From assembly GCA_045112425.1 (NCBI GenBank), contig JBGUHV010000026.1, positions 1 to 21,248 on the forward strand: a DNA stretch of 21,248 nucleotides, in the 5' to 3' direction. The translations under genes and the position numbers were made by a program. The notes under the pieces were generated by a model. That model was not told where the DNA came from, did not search any database, and saw nothing but the letters and a program-made list of their open reading frames with translations. Each line of letters begins with the position of its first letter. Position 1 is the first letter of the stretch. This stretch comes from CAG-103 sp045112425. GTDB lineage: Bacteria > Bacillota > Clostridia > Oscillospirales > Oscillospiraceae. Below are positions 7,591 to 14,608 of the stretch, in pieces.

Positions 7591-8529
7591 TCAGTCCAGC
7601 GCCGTCGGCGCGGCGACGTCCTGCAGCACCTGCGTGAGCACGTCCTGCGTGGTCTTTCGCTCCGTCTTCGCCTTCTGCGAAAGGAGAATGCGGTGCGCGC
7701 AGACGTCCGTGAAGACCGCCTGCACATCCTCGGGAATGACATAGTCCCGTCCGCGCACCATGGCGCAGGCGCGCGCCATTTTGCTCACGGCGAGCGCGCC
7801 GCGGGGACTGACGCCGAGCTGAATCCACGCATGAGAGCGCGTGGCGGAGGCGAGCCGCGTGATGTATTCCAGAATGCTGTCCTTCATGGTAACGGACGCC
7901 GTCTGCTGCTGGAGCCGGAGCAGATCGGCCGCCGTGATGGTCTGGCGGACGGCGTCGATCGGGTTTTCCGTGCGTCTGCCGCGGAGGATATCCACCTCGC
8001 TCGCAAAGTCGGGATAGCCGATCGTGAGCTGCACGAGAAAACGGTCGAGCTGGGCATGGGGCAGCAGCTGCGTGCCCGCAGCGCCGACCTGGTTTTCCGT
8101 GGCGATGACGAGAAAAGGCTTCGGCAGCGGATGCACCGTGCCGTCCACCGTAACCTGCCGCTCCTCCATGGCCTCGAGCAGCGCCGACTGCGTTTTGCTG
8201 GAGGTGCGGTTGATCTCATCGGCGAGGACGAGATTCGCGTTTGTCACGGCGCCGGGCATATAGCGAAACTCACCCGTCTGCTGCTGATACATGGAAAAGC
8301 CCACGATATCGCTCGGCAGCACATCGGGTGTGAACTGGATGCGGGAATAGTTCAGGCCGATCGCGCGGGCAAAGGCCACGGCCAAGGTCGTCTTGCCGAC
8401 GCCGGGGACGTCATCGAGCAGGATGTGCCCGTCAGCCAGCATCGCCATGAGCACCTTTTCCACCACGGTCTCCTTGCCGATGATGACCTTGTTCACTTCG
8501 CCGCAGATGGCGGATAATTGGTTCTTCAT
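7591..8529 (-). CDS. MoxR-family AAA+ ATPase
   Basis: Encodes 312 residues from ATG 8529. Walker A is PGVGKTTLA (about 42-50); Walker B is LVLADEINR (about 100-108), the usual DEINR form of MoxR. FMxMPGAVTNAN-like text (RYMPGAVTNAN) and an AAA lid domain follow (RSHAWIQLGVSPRGALAVSKMARA). MoxR ATPases act as chaperones for metal-centre insertion or protein-complex assembly with VWA-type partners, here the DUF58 protein 4 bp downstream. The start is 7 bp after the methyltransferase stop. The ribosome-binding site is weak, suggesting coupling. The N-terminal frame could be extended by 27 residues, but that would overlap the upstream gene. Confidence 0.93.
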   Translation of the reverse strand: MKNQLSAICGEVNKVIIGKETVVEKVLMAMLADGHILLDDVPGVGKTTLAVAFARAIGLNYSRIQFTPDVLPSDIVGFSMYQQQTGEFRYMPGAVTNANLVLADEINRTSSKTQSALLEAMEERQVTVDGTVHPLPKPFLVIATENQVGAAGTQLLPHAQLDRFLVQLTIGYPDFASEVDILRGRRTENPIDAVRQTITAADLLRLQQQTASVTMKDSILEYITRLASATRSHAWIQLGVSPRGALAVSKMARACAMVRGRDYVIPEDVQAVFTDVCAHRILLSQKAKTERKTTQDVLTQVLQDVAAPTALD

Positions 8530-8536
8530 CTGCTTC

Positions 8537-9124
8537 TCACTTTCTGACGCCGGAGACCTGATACATCCGGTCGTCCGAGATTTTGATATCCACATCATAA
8601 TACGGCGCAAAGACCGCCGCGAGATCGTCCTCGCTCATGAGCCCGTTGGAGATCGGGTGTGCTGCACCGCTGTGATGATGGTCGATCCGCGCACGGCTCA
8701 TGCCGTGGGCAATGCTGAGTCTGCCTCCGTGCTTCGTGACCCTTGCGAGCGCCGAGATGAGAATATTTGCATCCGGGAAATGCGGAAAGGCGTTATACAC
8801 CATGACCACATCGAACTGCCGCTCGAACGGCTCCGTCTCCACATCGCCGCAGATCACGCGCACCTGCTCCGGAGCATATTTGGCGGCCGCGATCTTCGCC
8901 ATCTCGGGAGAGATGTCGATGCCGGTGACAGAGGCCACGTTGCGGCTCAGATAGTCCGGGAAAAGCACGCCGGTGCCGCAGGCCACGTCCAGCACGTCCA
9001 CCCCGGCGGTCACACCGCCGTTGTCCAGAATGGTGCAGATTACGTCCTCGTTTCGGATCATCTCCGCGTCCCAGAAGGGCGCGCAGCGGTCAAAGAACCG
9101 GATTACATCGTTTTTATCGATCAT
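8537..9124 (-). CDS. Class I SAM-dependent methyltransferase
   Basis: Encodes 195 residues. Motif I is VLDVACGTG (44-52), followed by acidic GIDIS and GDVETEPF, and motif IV-like FDVVMVYNAFPHF. It fits a small soluble Methyltransf_11/25-type enzyme that moves a methyl group from S-adenosylmethionine to an unknown, probably small-molecule acceptor. A His-rich segment (ARIDHHHSG) sits after the core. AGGAGG precedes ATG 9124, and its ATGA overlaps the stop of the ECF component, indicating coupled synthesis. The pairing suggests the methyltransferase acts on, or on a product of, the imported compound; this is inference. Confidence 0.87.
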   Translation of the reverse strand: MIDKNDVIRFFDRCAPFWDAEMIRNEDVICTILDNGGVTAGVDVLDVACGTGVLFPDYLSRNVASVTGIDISPEMAKIAAAKYAPEQVRVICGDVETEPFERQFDVVMVYNAFPHFPDANILISALARVTKHGGRLSIAHGMSRARIDHHHSGAAHPISNGLMSEDDLAAVFAPYYDVDIKISDDRMYQVSGVRK

Positions 9125-9678
9125 GGTTTTGCCTCCTGCTTCGGATAGCGCTCCGGGATGAGCCCGGCTCTCATCAGCGCCGCGATCAGCGCCGGAACGG
9201 AAATCAAAATCAGCACCGTGCCCGGCCAGCTTGTGAAGAGATAAGCCGACGCCCACATGGCAAGGCTGTAGGTCACGCCGCGGGCAAAGATCAGCGCGTT
9301 GATCGCGCCCGCCGCGACGCGGCCGAGGATCATCGCGGCAATCACGGATATGAGCAGATCCGCATAGGCGTTTTTCGTGCGGATGAAGCGATACAGAAGC
9401 CCTGTGATCAGACCGTAGATCGCAAGCTCCACCGCCATGGCCGGCAGGCCAGTCACGGTCGGCATGCCCGTGAGCAGGGAAGAAAGCGCGCATCCCGCCG
9501 CGCCGCAGAACATTCCGTATGCCCAGCCGCAGGTCAGCGCGCAGAGAAACACCGGAATGTGCATCGGCAGGAACACCGCGCCGACGCCCAGCGCATGAAA
9601 CGCCACGGGCAGCACGATGCAGAGGGCGATGCACAGCGCACAGATGGTTGATCGTCTGACAGAAGACATTTTGCTCAT
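9121..9678 (-). CDS. ECF transporter S component (substrate-specific membrane protein)
   Basis: Encodes 185 residues with about five or six hydrophobic helices. A helix 1 basic start (MSKMSSVRRS) is followed by LGVGAVFLPMHIPVFLCAL and a GxxxG-rich stretch (GMFCGAAGCALSSLLTG), typical of ECF S components. No A/A'/T energising genes are visible, so it probably uses a shared ECF module encoded elsewhere (group II type). Such proteins import vitamins or metals; the substrate is not readable. GGAAGGAG precedes ATG 9678. It is the first gene of the five-gene minus-strand operon and is driven by the promoter at 9709-9752. Confidence 0.82.
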   Translation of the reverse strand: MSKMSSVRRSTICALCIALCIVLPVAFHALGVGAVFLPMHIPVFLCALTCGWAYGMFCGAAGCALSSLLTGMPTVTGLPAMAVELAIYGLITGLLYRFIRTKNAYADLLISVIAAMILGRVAAGAINALIFARGVTYSLAMWASAYLFTSWPGTVLILISVPALIAALMRAGLIPERYPKQEAKP

Positions 9679-9708
9679 AACCCGTCTCCTTCCGCTTGGA
9701 ATAAACTT

Positions 9709-9752
9709 ATCTTAGCGTTTTCCCAGCGGTGTCACAACCGGGGGCGGGGGAT
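9709..9752 (-). promoter_or_regulatory. ECF operon promoter with CsoR-type element
   Basis: On the minus strand ATCCCCCGCCCCCGG (9752-9738) runs straight into TTGTGA (9737-9732), used as the -35. A 17-bp spacer leads to TAAGAT (9714-9709). It is nearly the same as the element pointing the other way at 9801-9821, so the divergent intergenic region contains a mirrored pair of promoter/operator units. Confidence 0.72.
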
Positions 9753-9799
9753 GTAAAATTGCACAAAATTTGGTTTTCACAGCTATTTTTCCGAAAAAA

Positions 9800-9845
9800 T
9801 ATCCCCCTCCCCAGGTTGTGAAGTCTCACAAAAGGAGGCTATAAT
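9800..9845 (+). promoter_or_regulatory. csoR-like operon promoter with CsoR-type element
   Basis: ATATCCCCCTCCCCAGG (from 9799) abuts TTGTGA (9816-9821). An 18-bp spacer leads to a perfect TATAAT (9840-9845). The C-tracts overlap the upstream edge of the -35, a usual place for repressor binding. The regulator encoded immediately downstream is the obvious candidate to bind it. Confidence 0.75.
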
Positions 9846-9878
9846 GTCGTCAAATTCCGAAAGAAGGAGGCGCTCGGT

Positions 9879-10172
9879 TTGGATCAGAAGGAATCAAAGG
9901 CAGAGCACGGCACGGTTTATTCCAAATCTGTCAGGCACCGCATCAACCGAAATCTCGGCCATCTCGCTCGTGTGAAAAAGATGATTGACGAGGGCGAAGA
10001 TTTCACCAGCGTCATGCTACAGCTGGCGGCAGTGCGCTCTGCGCTGTCCTCCACGGCAAACGAGCTGATGCGCGGTGAAATGGACCAAGCCCTGATGGAG
10101 GCGCACGAATCGCATGACACTCAGCGGCTGGACAACGCATTTTACACCGCAAGAAAATACTTCTCCAAATGA
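9879..10172 (+). CDS. CsoR/FrmR-family (DUF156) transcriptional repressor lacking metal ligands
   Basis: Encodes 97 residues starting at TTG 9879, supported by AAGGAGG at 9864-9870. The all-helical CsoR core is clear: RINRNLGHLARVKKMIDEGE then TSVMLQLAAVRSALSSTANELM. In copper CsoR the ligands are Cys, His, Cys spaced +25 and +29 (C36, H61, C65 in M. tuberculosis). The corresponding positions here are F42, E67 and A71, and the protein has no cysteine at all, so it cannot sense copper, nickel or persulfide in the known way. It probably represses from the C/G-tract elements at its own and neighbouring promoters. It is first gene of an operon with the lipoprotein 12 bp downstream. Confidence 0.85.
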   Translation: MDQKESKAEHGTVYSKSVRHRINRNLGHLARVKKMIDEGEDFTSVMLQLAAVRSALSSTANELMRGEMDQALMEAHESHDTQRLDNAFYTARKYFSK

Positions 10173-10184
10173 GGATCACAGGAA

Positions 10185-11393
10185 ATGCGCATGGTGAAAC
10201 GATTCTCGGCCGCGCTGCTTGCCGCCTGCCTGATCTGCTCCCTCGCCGGATGCCGGATGCGGATTCTGGAAGGGCCGGTCGCAGATATCGTGCTGGAGCA
10301 GGCGCCCCTGCCCGATCCCTCCCCAACGCCGACGCCGGAGCCGGAAAGCACGCCGACGCCAACGCCGACCAGACCACCGGATACTTCGCCCAATCCGGAT
10401 AATCCCTCCTCGCCTTCCAAAGACGACAAGCAGACCACCCCGGAGAGCAACGTAAGCATCATCACGCCCGGTCAGGGAGAGCAGATTGAGAAGCAGAAAG
10501 AAAAAATCGCTGTCACGCTGGACCCGAACGGCGGCGAATGCAGCCGCGAGGCCGTCCAGGTGCAGCCTGGCAGCGTGTACGGTGCCCTGCCGGACGCAAA
10601 GCGCACGGGATTTGCCTTTACCGGGTGGTACTTCACCCGAAACGGCGGCACAAGAGTCACCGAAAACACGATCGTAACCCTCTCGGAGCCGCACACGCTT
10701 TATGCCCACTGGTCACAGATGGAGGCGTATACGCTCTCGCTCGATCCGCAGGGCGGCAGACTGCTGCGCTCCGAACTGACGCGAAGCATTTATCCGGGTG
10801 ACGCCTACGGTACGCTGCCCGCTCCGACGCAGCCGGGCTATGCGTTTGACGGCTGGTTCACGGCGCCGGACGGCGGAGATCTGATCGCGCCGGAAACCGT
10901 CATCACAGTTCAGGCGGACCAGACGCTCTATGCCCACTGGACCTATGACCCCTTCGCCTACTGGACGTTTGTGCTGCAGAACACAAACGAATCTCTCTAT
11001 GCCTGCCAGAAAGTCTCCGCCTATCTGGAATATGACACGGATCACATCACGCCCGGATACAGCCCTCTGCTTGCCGGAACAACGGTCCTGAATGTGGCGG
11101 AAAACCGGGGCGGCGGCGAGGTAGACGACGATTGGGTACGAGAGAAGAATCCGAACGTGCTGGTAAAATGCACCTCCGGCGCGCTCTCTGACGCATACGA
11201 AAATCTGCTCTCGCGCTTTCCGGACAGACGGATCCTTATCGTGCCGTCCGCTGCGGAAGCCGGCACACCCGAGCAGCAGCTATATTACAAGCTGTGCTTT
11301 GCAAAGCTCCTCTATCCGGACTGGTACGCGGACGTTGACCCTGCCAGAATCGCTGTGGAGCTGGGTGTTTCCGGTTCCATTTACGGAGGATAA
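10185..11393 (+). CDS. Lipoprotein with Listeria-Bacteroides repeats and SBP-like C-terminal lobe
   Basis: Encodes 402 residues from ATG 10185; ATG 10191 is an equally good start by ribosome-site spacing. The signal peptide ends in LAGC with C23 lipidated. A Pro/Thr/Ser linker (about 41-80) spans the wall. Two Listeria-Bacteroides (InlB-type) repeats follow at about 108-176 and 182-252, each ending in TLYAHW. Residues about 290-402 resemble the second lobe of an ABC binding protein (DDDWVREKNPNVLVKCTSGA, then AKLLYPDWYADVDP), close in style to the binding lipoprotein at 1768. The first lobe is missing. Surface exposed; perhaps a ligand-sensing or adhesive partner. It is co-transcribed with the csoR-like gene and ended by the terminator at 11392. 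Confidence 0.78.
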   Translation: MRMVKRFSAALLAACLICSLAGCRMRILEGPVADIVLEQAPLPDPSPTPTPEPESTPTPTPTRPPDTSPNPDNPSSPSKDDKQTTPESNVSIITPGQGEQIEKQKEKIAVTLDPNGGECSREAVQVQPGSVYGALPDAKRTGFAFTGWYFTRNGGTRVTENTIVTLSEPHTLYAHWSQMEAYTLSLDPQGGRLLRSELTRSIYPGDAYGTLPAPTQPGYAFDGWFTAPDGGDLIAPETVITVQADQTLYAHWTYDPFAYWTFVLQNTNESLYACQKVSAYLEYDTDHITPGYSPLLAGTTVLNVAENRGGGEVDDDWVREKNPNVLVKCTSGALSDAYENLLSRFPDRRILIVPSAAEAGTPEQQLYYKLCFAKLLYPDWYADVDPARIAVELGVSGSIYGG

Positions 11394-11430
11394 AACACAG
11401 CCTGCTGGTTTTTCAGCGGGCTGTGTTTTT
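11392..11430 (+). terminator. Intrinsic terminator of csoR-like/lipoprotein operon
   Basis: AAAACACAGCCTGCTG (11392-11407) pairs with CAGCGGGCTGTGTTTT (11414-11429) with one G-T wobble and a GTTTTT loop. The T-run at 11425-11430 completes the signal. It begins within the lipoprotein stop codon. Confidence 0.93.
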
Positions 11431-11478
11431 CACAAAAAATGATTTGTCTTTTTTTGCATTCTGCTGAAAAATCAAAAA

Positions 11479-11524
11479 TTATCCCCGGGGGTAGGTTGTG
11501 GCAAAAAAACCACGTCGCTATACT
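11479..11524 (+). promoter_or_regulatory. SLH-protein promoter with CsoR-type palindrome
   Basis: TTATCCCCGGGGGTAGG ends at 11495 and abuts TTGTGG (11496-11501). A 17-bp spacer leads to TATACT (11519-11524). The TAtCCCC/GGGGgTA core is the most palindromic copy of the shared element and closely resembles known CsoR-family operators. A GAGG/CCTC pairing around the Shine-Dalgarno sequence (11546-11557) might also affect translation. Confidence 0.75.
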
Positions 11525-11557
11525 TGACCTATCCCAAAAGAAAGCGAGGAGTTCCTC

Positions 11558-13714
11558 ATGAAGAAGTCATTGTCTTTGCTGCTGGCCGTGATGATGATCG
11601 TTGCGCTGCTCGTTCCCGCCGCTTCTGCCGCGGGCGCATATGAGGGCAAAACCGTCGTCATTTACACCGGCAATTTGAACGGCGACGTGGATCAGTATGC
11701 TGCCGTCGCCGCGGCGAAAGCGGATTATGCCGCCAAAGGTGCGGACGTGCTGCTCGTGGACGCGGGCAACTATCTGCAGGGCAAGGCCTCTGCCAACGTG
11801 GATCGCGGTCTCGCCATCTATAACCTGATGGACGTCGCCGGGTATGACGCTGCCGCCATGGGCACCCGCGAGTTTTTCTACGCGGACGCCACCACCGGCA
11901 TGATCTACCACGCAAATCTCCATAAGTATTTCACGCAGGCGGAGCTACTGCGCGGCGCTGACGCAGAGGAATACCGCATCAACGCCCCATGGGCTGCCGA
12001 AGCCGTCATGGCAAGCCGTGACGCCAAAGCGCCTGCCGCCTTCAAGGTCATCAGCTCCAACGTCACCAAAGGCGAAGACGCCACCGGCTACTACGACTTT
12101 GACGCTTCCGCCAGCTTCTTTGACGGCGCGGTGACGGTCTATGCGCTGACCGATACCGCCGTTCCGTCGCTGCTCCAGGATGACTTTGCCAAGGGCTACA
12201 CCTTCGGCGATCCCGCGGCGGTCCAGTTTGGCAGCGACATCAGCGTCTGCCTGAACAACTCCGGCGCCGAGGTTTCCGGCGCCACCGTGACCATCTCCAT
12301 CACGAATGACGGCAAGGCAGTCTGCGGCGTGTATGTGATCGACAACGCCACCAAAGCTGTCACCGAGGAAAAGCTCCCCGCTGTGACCCCGGATGCGGAC
12401 GTGGCAAAGCTCGCCGCGGAAGCCAAGGCCGCCGGTGAGGCCGACAAGATTGCTGTGAACGACGTGACCCTCTGCGGTGCGGACAGCATCGGATGGAAGG
12501 AAGAGACCAACCTGGGCGACCTCGTGGCCGACGCGCTCAAATGGTACGCGGAAAACAAGTTTGACGGCTTCCAGAAGGACGCGCCGGTTGTCGCCATTCA
12601 GAACGGCGGCAACTGTGATCAGTTCCTCTATCCCGGCGACGTGACCAAAACTGATCTGCTCCGCGCGCTGCCCTTCTCCCCCATGGGCGTGGGCATTCTG
12701 TATGTGACCGGCAGCGACCTGCTGAACATTTTGGAGGCGGGCACCTCTCCCTCCAAAGACTACGGCGAGGAACTCTGCCCCGGCTTCGGGCAGGTCTCCG
12801 GCATCGAGTACGCGGTTCACAAATACAAGGAGTATCAGGCCGGCGAGGAATACGGCAAGTTCTTCCGCGCGAAGGAAGTCAGCCGCGTTGAGATCCAGAG
12901 CGTCGCCGGAAAGGACTTTGATCCCAAGGCGACCTACGCGCTCATCACCGACAACTATCTCATGAACGGCAACGACACCGCTTACACCATCAAGGACCTT
13001 CGTGACGGCGGAAACGCGAAATACATCAACAACGGCAACGGCGTCAAGACCCGCGACATCGTCGCCATGTACATCGATCAGGTGCTGGGCGGCAAGATCG
13101 GCGATACTTACGCCAAGCCGCAGGGCAGAATCGCAGTCTATCTGGAAGAGCCGTATGAAAATCCCTTCACCGACGTGAAGGACGACGCATGGTATGCCGA
13201 TTCTGTTGCGTATGCCGTGAAGCATGGTCTCTTCAAGGGTATGTCTGACACCACCTTTGCACCGGAAACTGCCATGAGCCGCGCCATGTTCGTCACAGTG
13301 CTCTACCGCATGGCCGGTGAGCCGGATGCCTCCGAATATGACAACCCGTTCGACGATGTGAAGGATGGAACCTGGTACACGGACGCCGTCTGCTGGGCTG
13401 CCGGAAACGACATTGTGAGGGGCATTTCGGCAACCAAATTTGACCCCGATGCAGACGTCACGCGCGAGCAGTCCGCCACGCTTCTGCTGCGCTACGCGAA
13501 CTTCAAGAAGTATGATGTCTCCGCCAAGGACGATCTGGCTGCTTTCACAGACGCCGGAAGCGTCAGCGGCTGGGCAAAGGACGCCATGCAGTGGGCCGTC
13601 GGCGCGAAGCTGATTCAGGGCGTAACCACAAAAACGATTGTGCCTCAGGGCAATGCCACCCGCGCACAGGTTGCAACCATTCTGATGCGCTTCTGCGAAA
13701 ACGCAGCAAAATAA
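11558..13714 (+). CDS. SLH-domain surface protein with degenerate 5'-nucleotidase fold
   Basis: Encodes 718 residues. Signal peptide 1-24 (ASA cleavage). The N-terminal metallophosphatase-like domain keeps the fold landmarks but not the metal ligands. The usual TNDxHG reads TGNLNG (37-42), DAGD reads DAGN (68-71) and GNHEFD reads GTREFF (102-107). The 5'-nucleotidase C-terminal domain is recognisable (ETNLGDLVADALKW, IQNGGN, LPFSPMGVGILYVTGSDL, YALITDNYLMNGND). Three SLH repeats start near NPFTDVKDDAWY, NPFDDVKDGTWY and FTDAGSVSGWAK and anchor it to secondary wall polymer. It is probably a nucleotide- or metal-binding surface protein without hydrolase activity. It has its own promoter with the CsoR-type element. 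Confidence 0.88.
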   Translation: MKKSLSLLLAVMMIVALLVPAASAAGAYEGKTVVIYTGNLNGDVDQYAAVAAAKADYAAKGADVLLVDAGNYLQGKASANVDRGLAIYNLMDVAGYDAAAMGTREFFYADATTGMIYHANLHKYFTQAELLRGADAEEYRINAPWAAEAVMASRDAKAPAAFKVISSNVTKGEDATGYYDFDASASFFDGAVTVYALTDTAVPSLLQDDFAKGYTFGDPAAVQFGSDISVCLNNSGAEVSGATVTISITNDGKAVCGVYVIDNATKAVTEEKLPAVTPDADVAKLAAEAKAAGEADKIAVNDVTLCGADSIGWKEETNLGDLVADALKWYAENKFDGFQKDAPVVAIQNGGNCDQFLYPGDVTKTDLLRALPFSPMGVGILYVTGSDLLNILEAGTSPSKDYGEELCPGFGQVSGIEYAVHKYKEYQAGEEYGKFFRAKEVSRVEIQSVAGKDFDPKATYALITDNYLMNGNDTAYTIKDLRDGGNAKYINNGNGVKTRDIVAMYIDQVLGGKIGDTYAKPQGRIAVYLEEPYENPFTDVKDDAWYADSVAYAVKHGLFKGMSDTTFAPETAMSRAMFVTVLYRMAGEPDASEYDNPFDDVKDGTWYTDAVCWAAGNDIVRGISATKFDPDADVTREQSATLLLRYANFKKYDVSAKDDLAAFTDAGSVSGWAKDAMQWAVGAKLIQGVTTKTIVPQGNATRAQVATILMRFCENAAK

Positions 13715-13730
13715 GCAAATCCAATGAAAA

Positions 13731-13769
13731 ATGCCCGGCTCCTCTGGGAGTCGGGCATTGGTTCATTTT
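13731..13769. terminator. Bidirectional terminator between SLH gene and polymerase operon
   Basis: ATGCCCGGCTCC (13731-13742) pairs with GGAGTCGGGCAT (13747-13758) with one wobble. On the minus strand it is followed by TTTTTCATT, a good U-tract; on the plus strand the T-run is delayed (13766-13770). It serves the two convergent transcripts and marks the probable left edge of the plasmid-like module. Confidence 0.88.
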
Positions 13770-14608
13770 TCCGCCAAGCGAATCCTGCAAACGCCGTCGC
13801 GGTATTCGCGCACGATCAGCTCCTTGGGCAGTGCGGCAAGCTGTTTTTTGCTGAATGCCGTGCTGCCGTAGTAGGCGTCGAAGCTCTGCACCGGGAGGAC
13901 GACCCATGGAGTGTTATCGCTGCGGTTGGCAAGATAGAACCGCACGACCTCTGTAGCGATCGGCTTCAGCTTGTCATCAGAGATCACTTCATCAATTCGG
14001 CTCAAGTATCCATCCGGCAGCAGATATTCCTCCGTCCGCAGCGGCCCTGCCTCCAGCGCGTCGGCAATCATATCGTCAAACCGGTGAATCCATGCGCCCT
14101 TTGTCTTGTAATGAAACACCGGCACCTGCATCTGGCGCACTTTCTTCTTCCATTCGTTCGTGAAACGCTCGGAAATCGGATCAATCTTTTTTTGCGTCCA
14201 TTGGTCCGTCTCCTCCGGATGGGCGCGGACGAAGGCAATCACAGCCTTCACGTGCCGGTAATACCAGCCCCTGCCCTTATCATCCACAAGCTCCGGGAAT
14301 TCGGTGGACAACGCTCGAAAGTCCACCGGAGGCTCGGAGCTTTTTTTCTTTTCCGGCACGCTGCACCACGCGCAGAGCGCGCGGCGGGCACGGTCTGTGC
14401 GGTCATAAGGGCTCCCTGCCAAAAGCGCTCCGTCCGCATCGTGGAACAGATATCCACGTGCGAGAATCGTGAGGATGCCCGCCAGACCGACCGGCTCCTG
14501 AATCATGCCCAGCGTGAACCGCCCGAGATAGCTGTGGTCTCGCTTGGAGGCACAGGAGTAGACCGGCTGCGTCGTATACGCCCGGAACTCTGCCCATTCA
14601 TTTGTCAT
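13763..14608 (-). CDS. Unknown protein coupled to the two-barrel polymerase
   Basis: Encodes 281 residues. The start ATG (14608-14606) overlaps the polymerase stop as ATGA, so synthesis is coupled and a shared function is likely. I do not recognise the family. Visible features: an N-terminal segment rich in aromatic and hydrophobic residues (LGRFTLGMIQEPVGLAGILTIL), a CxxC (ALCAWCSV, near 80), a Lys-rich stretch, a mostly charged middle (HPEETDQWTQKKIDPISERF), FHYKTKGAWIHRFDDMIADAL, and a hydrophobic C-terminal region (NTPWVVLPVQSFDAYYG). No signal peptide or clear membrane span. It could be a promoter-recognition, processivity or nucleic-acid-binding partner, but nothing in the sequence proves that. 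Confidence 0.8.
   Translation of the reverse strand: MTNEWAEFRAYTTQPVYSCASKRDHSYLGRFTLGMIQEPVGLAGILTILARGYLFHDADGALLAGSPYDRTDRARRALCAWCSVPEKKKSSEPPVDFRALSTEFPELVDDKGRGWYYRHVKAVIAFVRAHPEETDQWTQKKIDPISERFTNEWKKKVRQMQVPVFHYKTKGAWIHRFDDMIADALEAGPLRTEEYLLPDGYLSRIDEVISDDKLKPIATEVVRFYLANRSDNTPWVVLPVQSFDAYYGSTAFSKKQLAALPKELIVREYRDGVCRIRLAEK

Noticed and set aside
10305..10380. Tandem repeat in the lipoprotein gene
   Set aside because: It encodes a Pro/Thr-rich wall-spanning linker; the repetitiveness is explained by the low-complexity protein sequence.
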